From assembly GCA_017562135.1 (NCBI GenBank), contig QEYB01000850.1, positions 419,783 through 483,782 on the forward strand: a stretch of DNA of 64,000 bases, written 5' to 3'. Below are positions 23,240 through 34,800 of the stretch, piece by piece (the stretch's first letter is position 1; each line of letters begins with the position of its first letter). The position numbers and the translations under genes were made by a program. This DNA is from Dipylidium caninum (taxonomy: Eukaryota; Platyhelminthes; Cestoda; Cyclophyllidea; Dipylidiidae). The notes under the pieces are model-generated. The model was not told where the DNA came from and searched no databases. It saw nothing but the letters and a program-made list of their open reading frames with translations.

Positions 23240-24832
23240 ACCGATCTCGATGTAACAAAGTCACACGACTTAGAAAATATAGCAGAACCTCGTGTTCTGA
23301 TGATGCTCTTCACTCAAGTCAGCGATGGTAGCTACTGCCGATTTATCGCAACAGAGCTTAACAGGTCTGTCAACTTTTCCGTTGGCACTCAGTTGCACCA
23401 CCCACGTATAATCCCATAAATAAAAGTGCCCACGCGAGGAAAGTCACTCCGGCAAATGATTGATGCCAACTGATATCATTTACGCCACCTGAAAAATAAG
23501 CATCTACACCACATCCTTTGCCTACCTCAACCATCTCATCTTCTCCACCAAGCAAACGAAAACAGGTTGGCTCGTGATGGCGGCTTTCTCGACGCGACAG
23601 CGTATTGGGCGAGGACATCGGCCACACCACGAAGCTCCTCGGATTGCCCACATGGAGGAGGTTGTACCATCTGAATGCGCCATAACCTTCTCCCCACCCT
23701 CCAATCTCAACATCTACTCAACAGTGTGGAGCGCCAACACCAAGGTGCTGACACACTCGCGAGCAGACAAGTAGAGACGAGATAATCTGCACGTCGAATG
23801 AATATATTTTTTGGTTAGGCACTAAGGCAGACGCTTGTGTACTGCGCGGTGAGAAGTAGTGGCGAGGAGAAGAGTGCAGATAGATAGGCGATGTCAATGC
23901 CATCTTCATGGCAGACATGTGCACATGAACGCGCGTGGACTGTGCTACGGAGAGGATGTCACGAGAGGGGCCATGGGAAAATGAGGATAGTCGCTGTGTC
24001 GGCTTCACGTTGGAAGGGCCTTTCGAAAGTGGCTCACGGCGCGAATCGCCAGAGTACATACGCACTCTTCACTCGCCCTCATCTCCTCACACTCATTCTT
24101 AAATGCCGATTGTGTGGGTAGTGTGAAATGGCATAACGGCGTGGCATCGTGTCTACGATGATTCCAACAATCGTTGGATGCACTGGCCCTGTCTTACGAC
24201 ATTTAAGACAAAATCAACTACGCCAATTGCATCGCCACTTCCCATTCTAGGTAATGCAAGCCATGTACGGAGAATCCACGCCATGGTTAAGAGGTGAGAC
24301 AAAGATGTGCACCCGCCTGGAAAAACACATTGTTCTCTCTCAACAGCGCGCCTTCGATCCACACTCAGTGACAATCATCCTGACCAAGGACTGCCATACC
24401 CTCCCATCTTCGTCCATCGTCCTGGTCTGCACTATGTTTCGCACATGCATGTCCGCAATTACACACCGATTGACGCAACAACCGCTTCAGACCACACGAA
24501 ACAATATCTTTGGTTTTTCCTGCCTGTCTGTCCGTCCAACACTATACAACTCGTCTAACTCTGGAGTTATACCTTTGCACCCCACTCATTGATGGGCACT
24601 AGAAGTAGCAGTAGGTGTCACCAATGGTAGGTGCGTTCACTTCGCAGTCAAGCATACTCTGAGGTCAGAGCGGGGTTTTACGTCCCGAGGTCACTGTAGC
24701 CAATCTTTACGCGAAACGAAGAAGCCACACAGTAAGGGAGTAGGCGAGCAAGACGATCCGCCATCTTAGATGTAAGCGCAGGCGTGCGGGTAGGTCAAAT
24801 ACCCCTGACTGCCGTTTCCACCATCTCAGGCA
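23240..24832. other. Segment of about 1.6 kb present only in the left arm
   Basis: Left sequence up to CAATCGGAGACATGC (about 23.22 kb) matches the right arm around 51.88 kb. Left sequence from CGCGCACCACAAACATCC (about 24.835 kb) matches the right arm immediately next to it. The interval between has no counterpart there. It is therefore an insertion in the left arm or a deletion in the right. No transposase frame, terminal inverted repeats or clear target-site duplication were seen. It contains, at 24423-24467, the block also present in the central spacer. Boundaries are good to about 20 bases. Confidence 0.6.
24423..24467. repeat. Short dispersed repeat shared with the palindrome spacer
   Basis: TGGTCTGCACTATGTTTCGC and the following ACATGCATGTCCGCAATTAC form the near-exact reverse complement of 38182-38225. 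Only a few substitutions separate the two. Confidence 0.75.
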
Positions 24833-26769
24833 GGTCGCGCACCACAAACATCCGAAACACTCTCGTCAGCCCCCTTTCTTGATGGAGTATTCTCCACACT
24901 ACAGGGCAGAATTCACCAACGAGGCTGTGTCGCACGATGTTTCGTGACTGTTCGCGCCAAAGTAAGAGGTCCTTCGACTCGCTCGTTGCAACAGATTTTA
25001 TCACAGTCCAAAGAGCATGTCTTGTTTCCATACCTCGATGTTGCCTTTAGGCAGCGAGGAGTTGGGACTAGAAGGTGGTGCAGGCGGTGATAAGGACAGT
25101 CTGAAGGGCAAGAGTTGCGAGTTTGGCATGTGGAAGAACTCACGAAAAGGCCAGGTGTAGAAGAAGATGAGAAGAGGAGAAGAGAGACAAGAAGAGAGGT
25201 TGAGGGCAGTTAAGAATAGTGGAGAGGAGGAACTGGAGGAGTCAGGAGACTGGGCAGAAGGAGTCTTAGGAACGCAACAAAGAAGCCTGTGGCTGTGGAC
25301 AGGACCCCGTCACCATAACAATCTTCGTCAACTCCGGCTCCTCAACCGCTCTCCAAACCAACCGATTTCTCGCTCACAGCCAAGTGAATTGCTGCCCGAC
25401 GGGGCGGCATTCGACAAGTTCCTCTCCAACATTACATTTGTGTTACATGCAAGTGGACGACAAGACACTGGACGTCTCATATTCTACGTCTACGATACGT
25501 ACCTAGGGGGGTAACTCAGGCCTCGATTGACCACCTTAGACACCAGTAAGCCTATCAGAATGGGACTTGGGCCGCACCCTACACCCTGCGCAATGTCACT
25601 CCCCCTTTGCACGATGAAGCTAGTACACGTCGTCCGGCATCACGAAGAGCCAACCAGAGGCCCAAGCACTCACATTACATTCATGTGCTCAACACTTAGC
25701 CTCCGCTTGAGGAGTCACAGTACTCTTCCTCACCGTTTACCACTTCCCTTTTCGCCAACCCCATCTACACATTAGCTCATGCCGCCTTCGAGTAAGCGCA
25801 ACCAAAACGAATGACGCCCCCACACTACCCTCCTCGTACATCAATGTCCATCCAGAGCTCTTCGCCTCCCGATTGGCGATCTGAGAACGGTCATGTGGAA
25901 GAGGACATGCTTCTCGAGAATTTCCCTGAGATCAGCTCTGACTAATGCTACGGAGGGGCATTCCACGCTCACCACTACTCAGTCCTCCCTGTCCAGCCTC
26001 TGGCAGTGAACTATTCCCTCGCGCTCGGGCACGTATCGTGCAGCTGGTGACAGTGACAGACGAATAATACTCTTGCTCTGAGTCTCCCCTTCTGTACCCG
26101 ACTACATTTCATGTCGTGGACCAATCGACTGGCTAGTCAGGCACATCAACCATCTGCGATTTCTCGTCTCTTCTGAGCTACCTCTTAGGGGGTTACAGTT
26201 TGCAGGTAGACAGAATCTAACCGTCTCGTTAATTTGCTAAGTTCGAGACATTCATCATTTGTAGATTCCGGCGGCACGACGTTAGAGTAAATTGCTTTCA
26301 ACTAGCTTCTACATCATAAACGTCTTCCTTCCTGATTACTGATTGCAAAATCTTTCCACTTGGCCTGTTCTGAGTGTTCGCGAGGGATGAGGTAGGAGCA
26401 TTGCAAAGAAGGGAAAGAGAACTGAAAATCCTCTGCACCCGACTTCTCCTCACCGTTTGTAAAGAGCAATTGCTGTCTTGAGTGACACAAAGTTCTTACA
26501 AATAAATCTCATTGTTTCGACTGCGTGGTGTTATCCTCACGGGAGCGTCCATCGTTGTCCATTGTCGTCTGCCTCATATGTAAAATTTTTTCTAACTTAA
26601 TCTTTAATATTGATTCATTTCATAGTTGACATTTCTAGTCGTACGGCTAGGCATTTAAATGCATGACGGTGCAAATATCCATCATTGCATCATCTATGCA
26701 TGTTTGTAAATCCACCAATCGTCTCCGCCCTCTCCTTATTTCTACGTGTTCGTTGCGGCGGTTTGTTTC

Positions 26770-27369
26770 ATGCGTTCCTCCGCTTACATTTTGTGGCTAT
26801 TTGGACTGGCGTTCGGTATGTGTACGTCATGACACTAACCTTGTAAGCTTTTTCTTGCGAGAAGCCAACTGTTCAGGCCCGGTATTATACGTCGACGGAT
26901 TCTCTGCTCTCCGTAAAAACGGTATTCGTTATCGAGGGACGAGCTACCTGTGAGAATGATGAGGTACATCTTGTTGCAGCGCCAGGAAATTTGACTTCAG
27001 ATGAGCGAACTCTACGCCGTGCTTGGTGAGAAAATTGTCCCAGTCAGTAGAAATCTGGAGACTGATGAGTTCCAAGTTACTTTTTCGGATGATCATAAGA
27101 AATTGCCCAGAGGTTATTACACAGTCCGCTTTTACGATGATGTCGGTTATCTGAGTCTTCTTAAAGCACAAAGTAATGATCAACCTCTGGACGTTGTGAA
27201 GCCTGCCTTTACTGTCGACGTTTACCACCGCGTATGTCGTTTTTGCTGGTAAACTCGTGTCTCTTAGGGTGTTTGGTTTAGTCCATTGGTCCATTCGGAG
27301 ACGGTTGCACTATTGGCTGCGGCCCTTATCGGATTTGGCGCTGTACTAACCAAAAACAAGTTTTTCTAG
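26770..27369 (+). CDS. SSR4: Translocon-associated protein subunit delta (SSR4), left copy
   Basis: TRAP-delta is a small type I ER membrane protein of the TRAP complex, which binds the Sec61 translocon. Proposed exons are 26770-26815 (signal peptide MRSSAYILWLFGLAFG), 26865-26963 (YYTSTDSLLSVKTVFV, then a Cys), 27001-27231 and 27268-27369. Exon 3 reads ELYAVLGEKIVPV and then YYTVRFYDDVGYLSLLKAQS, a close match to human YEVRFFDEESYSLLRKAQ. Exon 4 has GVWFSP and a C-terminal helix (VALLAAALIGFGAVL) ending KNKFF. The introns of 37 and 36 bases are intact. The phase between the signal-peptide exon and exon 2 does not close as drawn, so the start is tentative. The gene faces opposite to UMPS. Confidence 0.85.
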
Positions 27370-27727
27370 GAGGTCTGCATGCCCTTTTCAGCCGCACCCC
27401 TGCCTGTAATTATTCAACACCTCATTGAATTTCAAAAATGTTTCCTTCCTTCCTTCCTCGTATTACGTGAGCTTTTTGTACCTTTTATATCTCTTCGCGG
27501 TGTGGTCTGTGGCCGCTTGCTCTCGTGCCATTTATGTTGAGCATGAAGTTTGTTCACCTGTAGTTGGCTTTCAGAAGGTATTTTTGTGGAGATGGTCACA
27601 TGCTACACTACTTCTCCGGGCCAGTAGTCGTAACTTGCGAGTTCTGCCGCGACCGTCTTGACCTCTATGTTCATCAGCGTATTGTAGTCGGATGACAACA
27701 CTGTAAGAAATGCTATTGCTCGCGCAC

Positions 27728-28500
27728 CTAAGGCACGGCAGAACGCAGGCAGCGAAGAAGCCCCTGGAATTCAACTGCTATGGGAACACGTAGTTTTGGT
27801 GCTGCGACCGCCGACGCTGGAACTCGTAGGGAGTTCTCGCGATGCACACCGTGTTTGGTGGCAACAAGGAGCGAAGAAGTTCCGAGGCACTGCAATGAAT
27901 TGGGAGAGGTGAGTTTCGTCGAATTGCGAAACGATCTGATCTTGACTCCATGGTGCTTAGTTGAGAGAGAAGTCGAATCGGAAATACTGCTGGGCCTAGT
28001 CCAGTGACCCACGTTGTCACTCCAAATACGCGGATGTTTGATCGGTCGAGGAAAGCACCTGCCGCGTTTGGCTAGCCTGGTGTCCACACCTTCGGCTACC
28101 GCAGTGAGGAGGGCTGAGGCAGATGAAGTGTTGCCAAGAGCTGGGAAAGGTAAAGGCGAAAACGATATGGTGCATTGACGTGTGTTAATGTACGGTAGTG
28201 CACCCGATATCTTACACCTTCTGACCTCCTCTGTACGTCCGTAATGAACCGTTTTTCAAACAAAATGTAATCTTTATTTGATGCACTTCATTAATGGTGC
28301 CCAAAAATCATCACGTTAGATTGAAGTTTCCTCCCCCATGCTTGCGCAGGGGCATATCTACGACGAGCCAGCGTATCATCCTGAAGTAAATTGGCAAGAG
28401 CTCTTGCTACTGCACGAGACGACGAGAAGTGATTAAGGTGAACTCGACCGCGGGAACGGATGATCATCGGAAAAGCATAAGGGTTAAAAAAAGCGTTCGC
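27728..28500 (-). pseudogene. Relic copy of the ATRIP Pro-rich exon, left arm
   Basis: The minus-strand peptide LAKRGRCFPRP, KHPRIWSDNVGHWTRPSS, HGVKIRSFRNSTKL corresponds to MAKRGGHFPRP, KRPRIWSDDLGHGTSPS and QGVKTRSLRPSIKL of the ATRIP exon at 35787-36306. The similarity continues upstream into the ATRIP intron: 28.2-28.4 kb resembles 36.35-36.50 kb, with CTTCTGACCTCCTCTGTA in common. The relic lacks a conserved VTRTPP block and has lost the rest of the gene. The copy is older and more diverged than the palindrome arms. Confidence 0.8.
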
Positions 28501-28699
28501 ATGTCATTTACGTTAAGGCTGTTCAGCCATGTACGTGAGTGAGTGAGTACATGCCGATGGTTAGACGTAGACAAGGGCCTAAACAGACATGAAGCCTTGT
28601 AAGCGAAAAATAGAAAAAAGCGACCACCTGCTCATCGCCTCTGTCCATAAATACGGTGAGTGGAACACGAGCGAGTGAGTCGCCTTAAATTGAGGCATG

Positions 28700-29060
28700 C
28701 ACTAAAAATCTCGCCAGTACATGCAGTCGTCACGTCTCGCATTACGTGCACGACTGCCCCTTCTCTAATTCGTCCTCCGTAGTCGTTGGAGTCGCCGCGC
28801 AACCCGCCTTAGACCACCTCGCACAGCTTTACCACCGTGTCCGCCACGGGGAGCGGAATAGTCCCGAGCTCCCTGACATCACTACAGGTAGAAACGCCTC
28901 AAACGCCATCTCCCTCCTTCTCTCTCACTCCCCCCACTCCTCCTCCTCCCCAACAAAAAAAATCCTACATTGAAAAACACTGGTCTACAAACAGTTAGTC
29001 ACAATTTTGTGCTCGTACATTAGGGAGGGGAGATGATTGATTTTGTGCAAATGGAATGAG
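28700..29060. other. Non-coding stretch between relic ATRIP exon and UMPS
   Basis: No exon recognised. Its right-arm counterpart (about 47.46-47.80 kb) contains a long C homopolymer, and the two differ by many small indels. Confidence 0.4.
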
Positions 29061-29064
29061 CCCT

Positions 29065-31713
29065 TTAGAGCACATCAACCCAGCCTCCTTCCAGCGAAGT
29101 CAGACGAACTGTGCGGAGAACAGCAGCGCAAGAACCCTCGAACGCCTCTGATGCACTGCCATTGCTGTGCCCATTCGATTCTCCACTGGGATTGTGTTCT
29201 GAGGGCGTTTTGTACACAACCACGGGGACTACGTCGCCCTCAACATTCGATGGCTTGGAGAGCGTTTTTAATGGGGAAGAGGCAACGAATCCCACCACCA
29301 CGTCGCAATTATCTCCTGCCAGTTCCACGCATTGCTCTCTGTAGGCGGCGCCCATCAAAGAATCCTTAATTTAAATAACAAAGAGAATGCCCACAAATAT
29401 GCAGTCAAATGAATCCTTACACCTCATGCTGCTTCATAGCCTAGAAATTAACTATGGTTGAAGAGGTGGCATAACGCATAGATGAACGCGGACTCGCACC
29501 CGCCCGATCGTAACCAGGCAGTAAGGCCATCTGTCTGCCACCGCATGGGCACTCAGCACAGAAAGTACCAACAACATTCGGATTGCAATGATAAACAAGT
29601 CTGCCTCCTTACGTTGCACCTTGTTTAGAAGGCTCCTCCTCTAATCATGCGTTAATCGAGCAGGCGCATGATCAACACGCAGACGCGGTTAATCGAGTTT
29701 ACGGTACAAGTGAGATTTATGGGCGTCAACAATTACCAAACGGGACGCACCACGACAAAAAGATGATCAAAGTAGGACACCATCCAGCAAGGTGAGACCA
29801 CTGTCCCAACTGACAGTCTATCGGAAATTCAAACAGAAATCGCGCGCCTCGAGTGCCCACTCGCTGCTCATATGCTACTCAGGTGAAATCAGAAGAAATG
29901 ATCAGATGTATTGGTGGAATATACGTGGCACCATTGTGTCGCTGCTGACCTCCAGGTGAGTTCCCGGAACAGCAGCTTTATGCGCACAACCTCACCTTAG
30001 TTGTCATATCTGCGATGATGAGAGCACCAATGGTCCGTTTCGGCGAGGTCTTGTTCAGTTTTCGCAAAACCTTCAGAGGTCCCGGCCCCGCAATTGCGTG
30101 CACGGTAATGATGTCAGCCCATTGGCATGGCGCCAAGTGGCTCCGATCACTCAGTTTCAAGTGCGCCATCCACTCATCCTCCGCCATAGAACTGGAAATA
30201 ATATATCAACAAAGTGGCCCCTCAATAAGTTATATTGTTAAAAAACATTCAACACAATCTTCATTTCACCAAATGGCCCCCCAACATGCCCCATTGGCCA
30301 AACAGCACAAACTATTATATCACCTGCTCCTCAGAGTCGTTCCCAAGTCGCTACCGCTAAATGCATGCTACTGAAAAAGCAAGGAGAAATGGACCAGTTA
30401 CCAGTCTGCAATAAGCAAGAAGTTGTGCTCCTCTGCCAGAACGCGCAATTGCACAGCCAGGGAAGGATGGGCATCACAGACGAGAGTGGGACAGATCTCT
30501 AGAGCAACAATGCGTGAAGCTGCGTCTTTGGCTATCCGAAGCAATTCCTCGCAGTCCAGAGGCATGTCGACTGAAAGACACGTGTTGGTAGCTTTTTTTG
30601 TCACGATTTCACACAAGTGACGCACTAAGGGTGGACAGAAATTGACCACCGGCCTTGCAGGAGGAAGCGATTTCTACATCACAATAAAGCCAGATATTCT
30701 GAGTGCCTGAGAAAAAACAGACAAATCGCCTACCGAGCCCAAGACCTACTTTCTCAAACTGAGCACCAGCAATGAAATTCCGAGCGACTTGGACCCGTTC
30801 CATGGAAATCAAACCGTCCGCCAAGAGAATATTCATAATATCGTCGAGTGTGAGGAGGCTATTACAAAACAAAGACGTCGTCATTATACTCAAACATTAG
30901 AGAGCATTCCCAAAACAGTCTACTCCAAATCGTCGCTTACGCATGCAGCTTAACGTTGTGGTTTTCCAAGAGGTTTAAAGTCGCGCCTTGTTGACGTTCA
31001 ACAACTACAACGCGTGGCCAACACGCAGATGGTTGGATCGCAAGACCTACGAAAGAATACTCATCGCTCTTAAGCAAGTCCATTCGGCCGCTGAAGAGGA
31101 CAATTACTACTAGACATGGTAATTACAGAGGCAATTTCACCAATGCTGTCTCCGTAAGTGACAACATCTTCAACCACCAGAACATTATCGCCCGCCTTCC
31201 AGACACCCTCAACCATCTTCTTTGTGCCGTAGTCCTTCGCGGCCTTGCGTGTGAGGATCATTGGAATTTTACTTTGAGCTGACACGGCCTAGAATGCAAA
31301 CCCTCACGTTAGTACAAACCAAACGATTGTGAAACATCTAAAAGGCCATAAACACACCGTGGCCAGAGCGATGGCAGCAGCGGGGACACCAGTAACCAGA
31401 TCAAATTTTTCCTCAGTTGCATGCACTATCATTTTGTACATACAACTCGCGATGTCTTGCTACAAGTGGGGAAAAGGGATAGACACAGGCCTGCCGGTAA
31501 CTCGGAGAGAAACTACAACATCACTACCATATCGCTCACCAATAGAGCGGGGTCAGACATCGTAAGACGAATATCGAAGTACACTGGACTAAGTTCACCC
31601 GTTTTCAATTGAACGCCATCAAAATTCAACGCTCCCAGACGGAAAAGTCGGCGAGCTAAATCACGTCGCGTTACATCGTCAATAGCAGAAGTGGAGGCAA
31701 CCTGGGCATACAT
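29065..31713 (-). CDS. UMPS: Uridine 5'-monophosphate synthase (OPRT-ODC fusion), left copy
   Basis: Bifunctional enzyme for the last two steps of UMP synthesis. Exons on the minus strand: 31713-31540, 31459-31368, 31288-31137, 31046-30941, 30858-30750, 30653-30402, 30191-29996 and 29364-29065, probably with one more small exon near 30371-30330. The OPRT half is well conserved: LKTGELSPVYFDIRL, FDLVTGVPAAAIALAT, the catalytic loop LTRKAAKDYGTKK and the PRPP loop VLVVEDVVTYGDSIGE. The ODC half has NTCLSVDM, NFLLIADW, WADIITVHAIAGPGPLKVL and CDVVVGFVAS. However, the Lys of the usual LKTH motif is Glu (VALEICPTL), and the C-terminal phosphate-binding end (GQQY and VGRG motifs) is replaced by a Ser/Asn-rich tail ending GGWVDVL. 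Every listed exon is open in this copy. Confidence 0.85.
29467..29550 (-). repeat. tRNA-like (SINE-type) sequence in a UMPS intron, left copy
   Basis: On the minus strand GGTGGCAGACAGATGG resembles a pol III A box and GGTGCGAGTCC resembles a B box (consensus GGTTCGANTCC), about 35 bases apart, with a GCGG/CCGC stem around the latter. The acceptor stem does not close, so a functional tRNA is unlikely; a tRNA-derived SINE remnant is more plausible. The same sequence occurs at 46896-46978. Confidence 0.35.
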
Positions 31714-31840
31714 AATTGCTGAAAAGTACGAGCATCATTACAGGCGAGACTTCAACAATGTAAATAGAAAAAGAAGAAGACGGAAATAAATCGGTGTATT
31801 TACAGTACGCGACAGAACGCCACACTTTTTACTCATTCAA

Positions 31841-34800
31841 TCAACTGGGTTTGAATGAATCGGGCTGTTGAGGCGCATCGAAGTCGTAGAGCTCTTCCAC
31901 CAATTCTGGATGGACGAGGTCTGAACCGTCACTTGGTAGGTGTGACAGACGACTAATAACAGTGAAAAATTCCGGAATACGATTGGTGATAAGTTGAAAG
32001 GCTTCTTCGCCATGCGCAAGTAGAAGGGTTTGCAGGGCCTGGGTCAGGGAGCCCAGAGAACCCAAACAAAGGGTCCTCAACTCTTCATCAAACTTCCACA
32101 TAAAAAGCCATTCCATCGGAGGTAAACCCAACTTTATTAGGGTGCTATAAATCTGCAAAGAGGAATGAGAAGTGAAAGTGACCTCCACGTACCTCTAAGG
32201 TGCACGGACAGGTTGTACATCGGGCCCACCGATTAGTCGAAGCTAAGGCGGCCGTGAACATCCCAAACTACACGGAAGAAGTAAAGAAATACCAGTAACG
32301 AACCTCAACTAGTAACCGACAACGTCGCCGAACATCCTTGCAATCGAGAGTCAAATGCTCGAAATTTACTAATCGACAAAGAAAGAGGAGAGGGCATCCT
32401 AGTCTGGCTTTGGGTGATATTTCTGAAGAAACATTTCAATCCGGACATGTACAACCTACTAGAGGGGAAGTAGGAAGAGGGGTGAGGGCGTCCGTCAACA
32501 TGACCCTCACACTTTTCCAATATCCGCATACGCCGGATAAGTTCACGAGCCTCGGAATCACCTCCACACTCCCACCAGCAAGCTCGCGAATCGGTTGGCA
32601 GGCCCTGTGTCAGTGATGAATGTTCAGGAGGTTCAAGCCTACCGCTCTCCATCAGATGTGTGAGCAGACGCAATGCCGGCAAAATAACTGATGCTCCCTC
32701 CAAGGAACTCTTAGAGGACATTACGTAGGTTACCAACAGGAAAACGTTCAATATCGAAGGCGACCATGAAACGCCAATATTCAGGCTGTCAAGAAAAACC
32801 GCCTTTCAGCATCCAAATAACCGGCAGTCTGTCGATATGAAAAACCTACGTTTTGTGGTTATTTAAAATACTGAATTCAAGGGCAAAGCAGGAGGCAAGG
32901 TGCAAACATTCGTGAATGACACGAGTGAGCCGAGGCATCCACAAAACCGGAAGGTCATTCACCACGGTCTCTTCATTTACCGAGGCTACTGACAACATCG
33001 ACGACAAGGCCTCCAATGCCTCAATAACAAAATTGGCCAGTTCGAGGAGGCCAACATTACCATGGGCACGTGCAAAATTGAAGAGGAGGCCGACTTTACG
33101 AAGGCAGGCGAGAATCCCTTCAGTAGCCTGTGCTGCAGTTGATTCCTTCCACGTGCTCTCTCCCTCTTCCGTCACAACGTGGGATAGTGGTCGAATGTCC
33201 CCGCCCTCGCCTACCGAAGAAATGACACTCCAAGCGCGAAGACGACTCACACGTATGGAAAATCAAACTCAGACGCACGGTAAGGGTCAGATATCGCCTG
33301 CCATGCTGTGGCAACAGCAAAAGAATCCTCATCGAAGCGATCGAAGTCAATGGTTTGAGAAGCGTCAGGGGAATTAACTTCAAGCCTGATTCCACCGTTA
33401 TATTGTAACTTCTCCGTAAAAGTGTGATCAAAGACGCCTTGTCGGTAAAGCCGGAAGTAGTTGACGTACTCCTAGCAATAGAAGTAACTAACTGAAGTAA
33501 AGCTTACCCCGAAGCGGGCCCGAATCAGAGGTAGAATGAGGTGCACACATCGACCCAAATGCTTGTCATCATCGAGGTGACCAGCTGAAGTTAGAGACAG
33601 TCTACTCAAGCCATCAAAAAAGTTGCGCTCAGCAGAAGCTTGTTCCGATTCGTTGACCACCCCGATGTCCTGACTGCAAAAGAATCACACCAAGAGCAAC
33701 CCGACCGCTTCCAGCAACCACCCATGCGGCGTGCCTTCCAACCGCTTGCGTCACACGATTTATAAACACGGCGACTTGTCTTCTATTGGGCCACCAAGGT
33801 CGTGTCTTACCAATTGCCAGCGCGAGAATGACTTGTTTTAATCTATTCACTTGATTGGCTTCGAGGTCACCTCCAGCGCACCGACTCCCTTTTTCCGGCG
33901 TGTCGACCTGTATGGCGGTTGCGCGGATTCTTCACCGCGTAAGTCCACCTCCCCTCTGCTTGAACTTCAACAACACCTTTGAATACCGTCGTTATATTTC
34001 CAATTCCAATGCTCTATCTATTTGTTACTTGTTAACCTCGTAGATATCATAATACAGGAAGTTTCTGGCGTGCTTTACTTCCCTTACATCGAGCATATAC
34101 CCTTTCCGCGATAATAAGGGTCGCTAAAGTGTTTACACCCCCGTTTTTAATCTAATTTCACACTCTCTATTTTGGAGACCAACGAAAAGGCCCACAATTT
34201 GTAGTAATTCACTGCGATTCGGTCTTAACTGAATGAACTCACAATCATCGAACTTGACTTCCAATAGAAATGATAACACCGTGCAAACACCGATTTTTCT
34301 GTCGCTGCTAACGCTAATTTAATGGATAGCTTCTTTTGGGGCTTTGGAGATAGGTAAAACACTCAGGAGATGTGGTTGCACCATCCCAAACCTCACCAGA
34401 TATCGGAGCTTTACGATTTGCCTCACCTCCAGTCAAAACAATAAACTATAGCTCAAATAACATGGCCCCCGTGCTTCCAAATAACCGTTTGAGAAAACAT
34501 CTTGTCGTAAGTGATAGTTAAATGACGTTCTTTGTGATTCCACATGGCGGCGACAATTCGCAGCATGGCAACAAAAGGACATTCATAGAACACATTAAAA
34601 TAATTTCAAGCCATTCATACGTGCCACTAGCAGCACCTATTATACCAGAGAAGATGCTATGGCTTCCACTGAACTCAGTAGTGCAGCCAAATCCTTGAAC
34701 CGCTTCCAAATTATGCCAATTAGATAGATAAAAGTTCACAAGTTCTGTCTTCACGTCAAGAACTACTGAGGCAGAGACAATGTGGACTCTAATTTTTACG

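Larger units (their letters stand above)
21150..26760. other. Left-arm stretch without recognisable genes
   Basis: Apart from microsatellites and the left-only insertion at about 23.24-24.83 kb, I see no exon with both convincing splice sites and a protein-like sequence. Most of it has a diverged counterpart at about 49.95-54.20 kb, so it belongs to the inverted duplication. It may hold the 5' exons of the RING gene. Confidence 0.4.

Noticed and set aside
28746..28973. Plus-strand frame next to the UMPS 3' end, considered as the missing C-terminal UMPS exon on the opposite strand
   Set aside because: Neither strand contains a VGRG or GQQY motif or a splice acceptor in the right phase, and the right-arm version contains a poly-C run.
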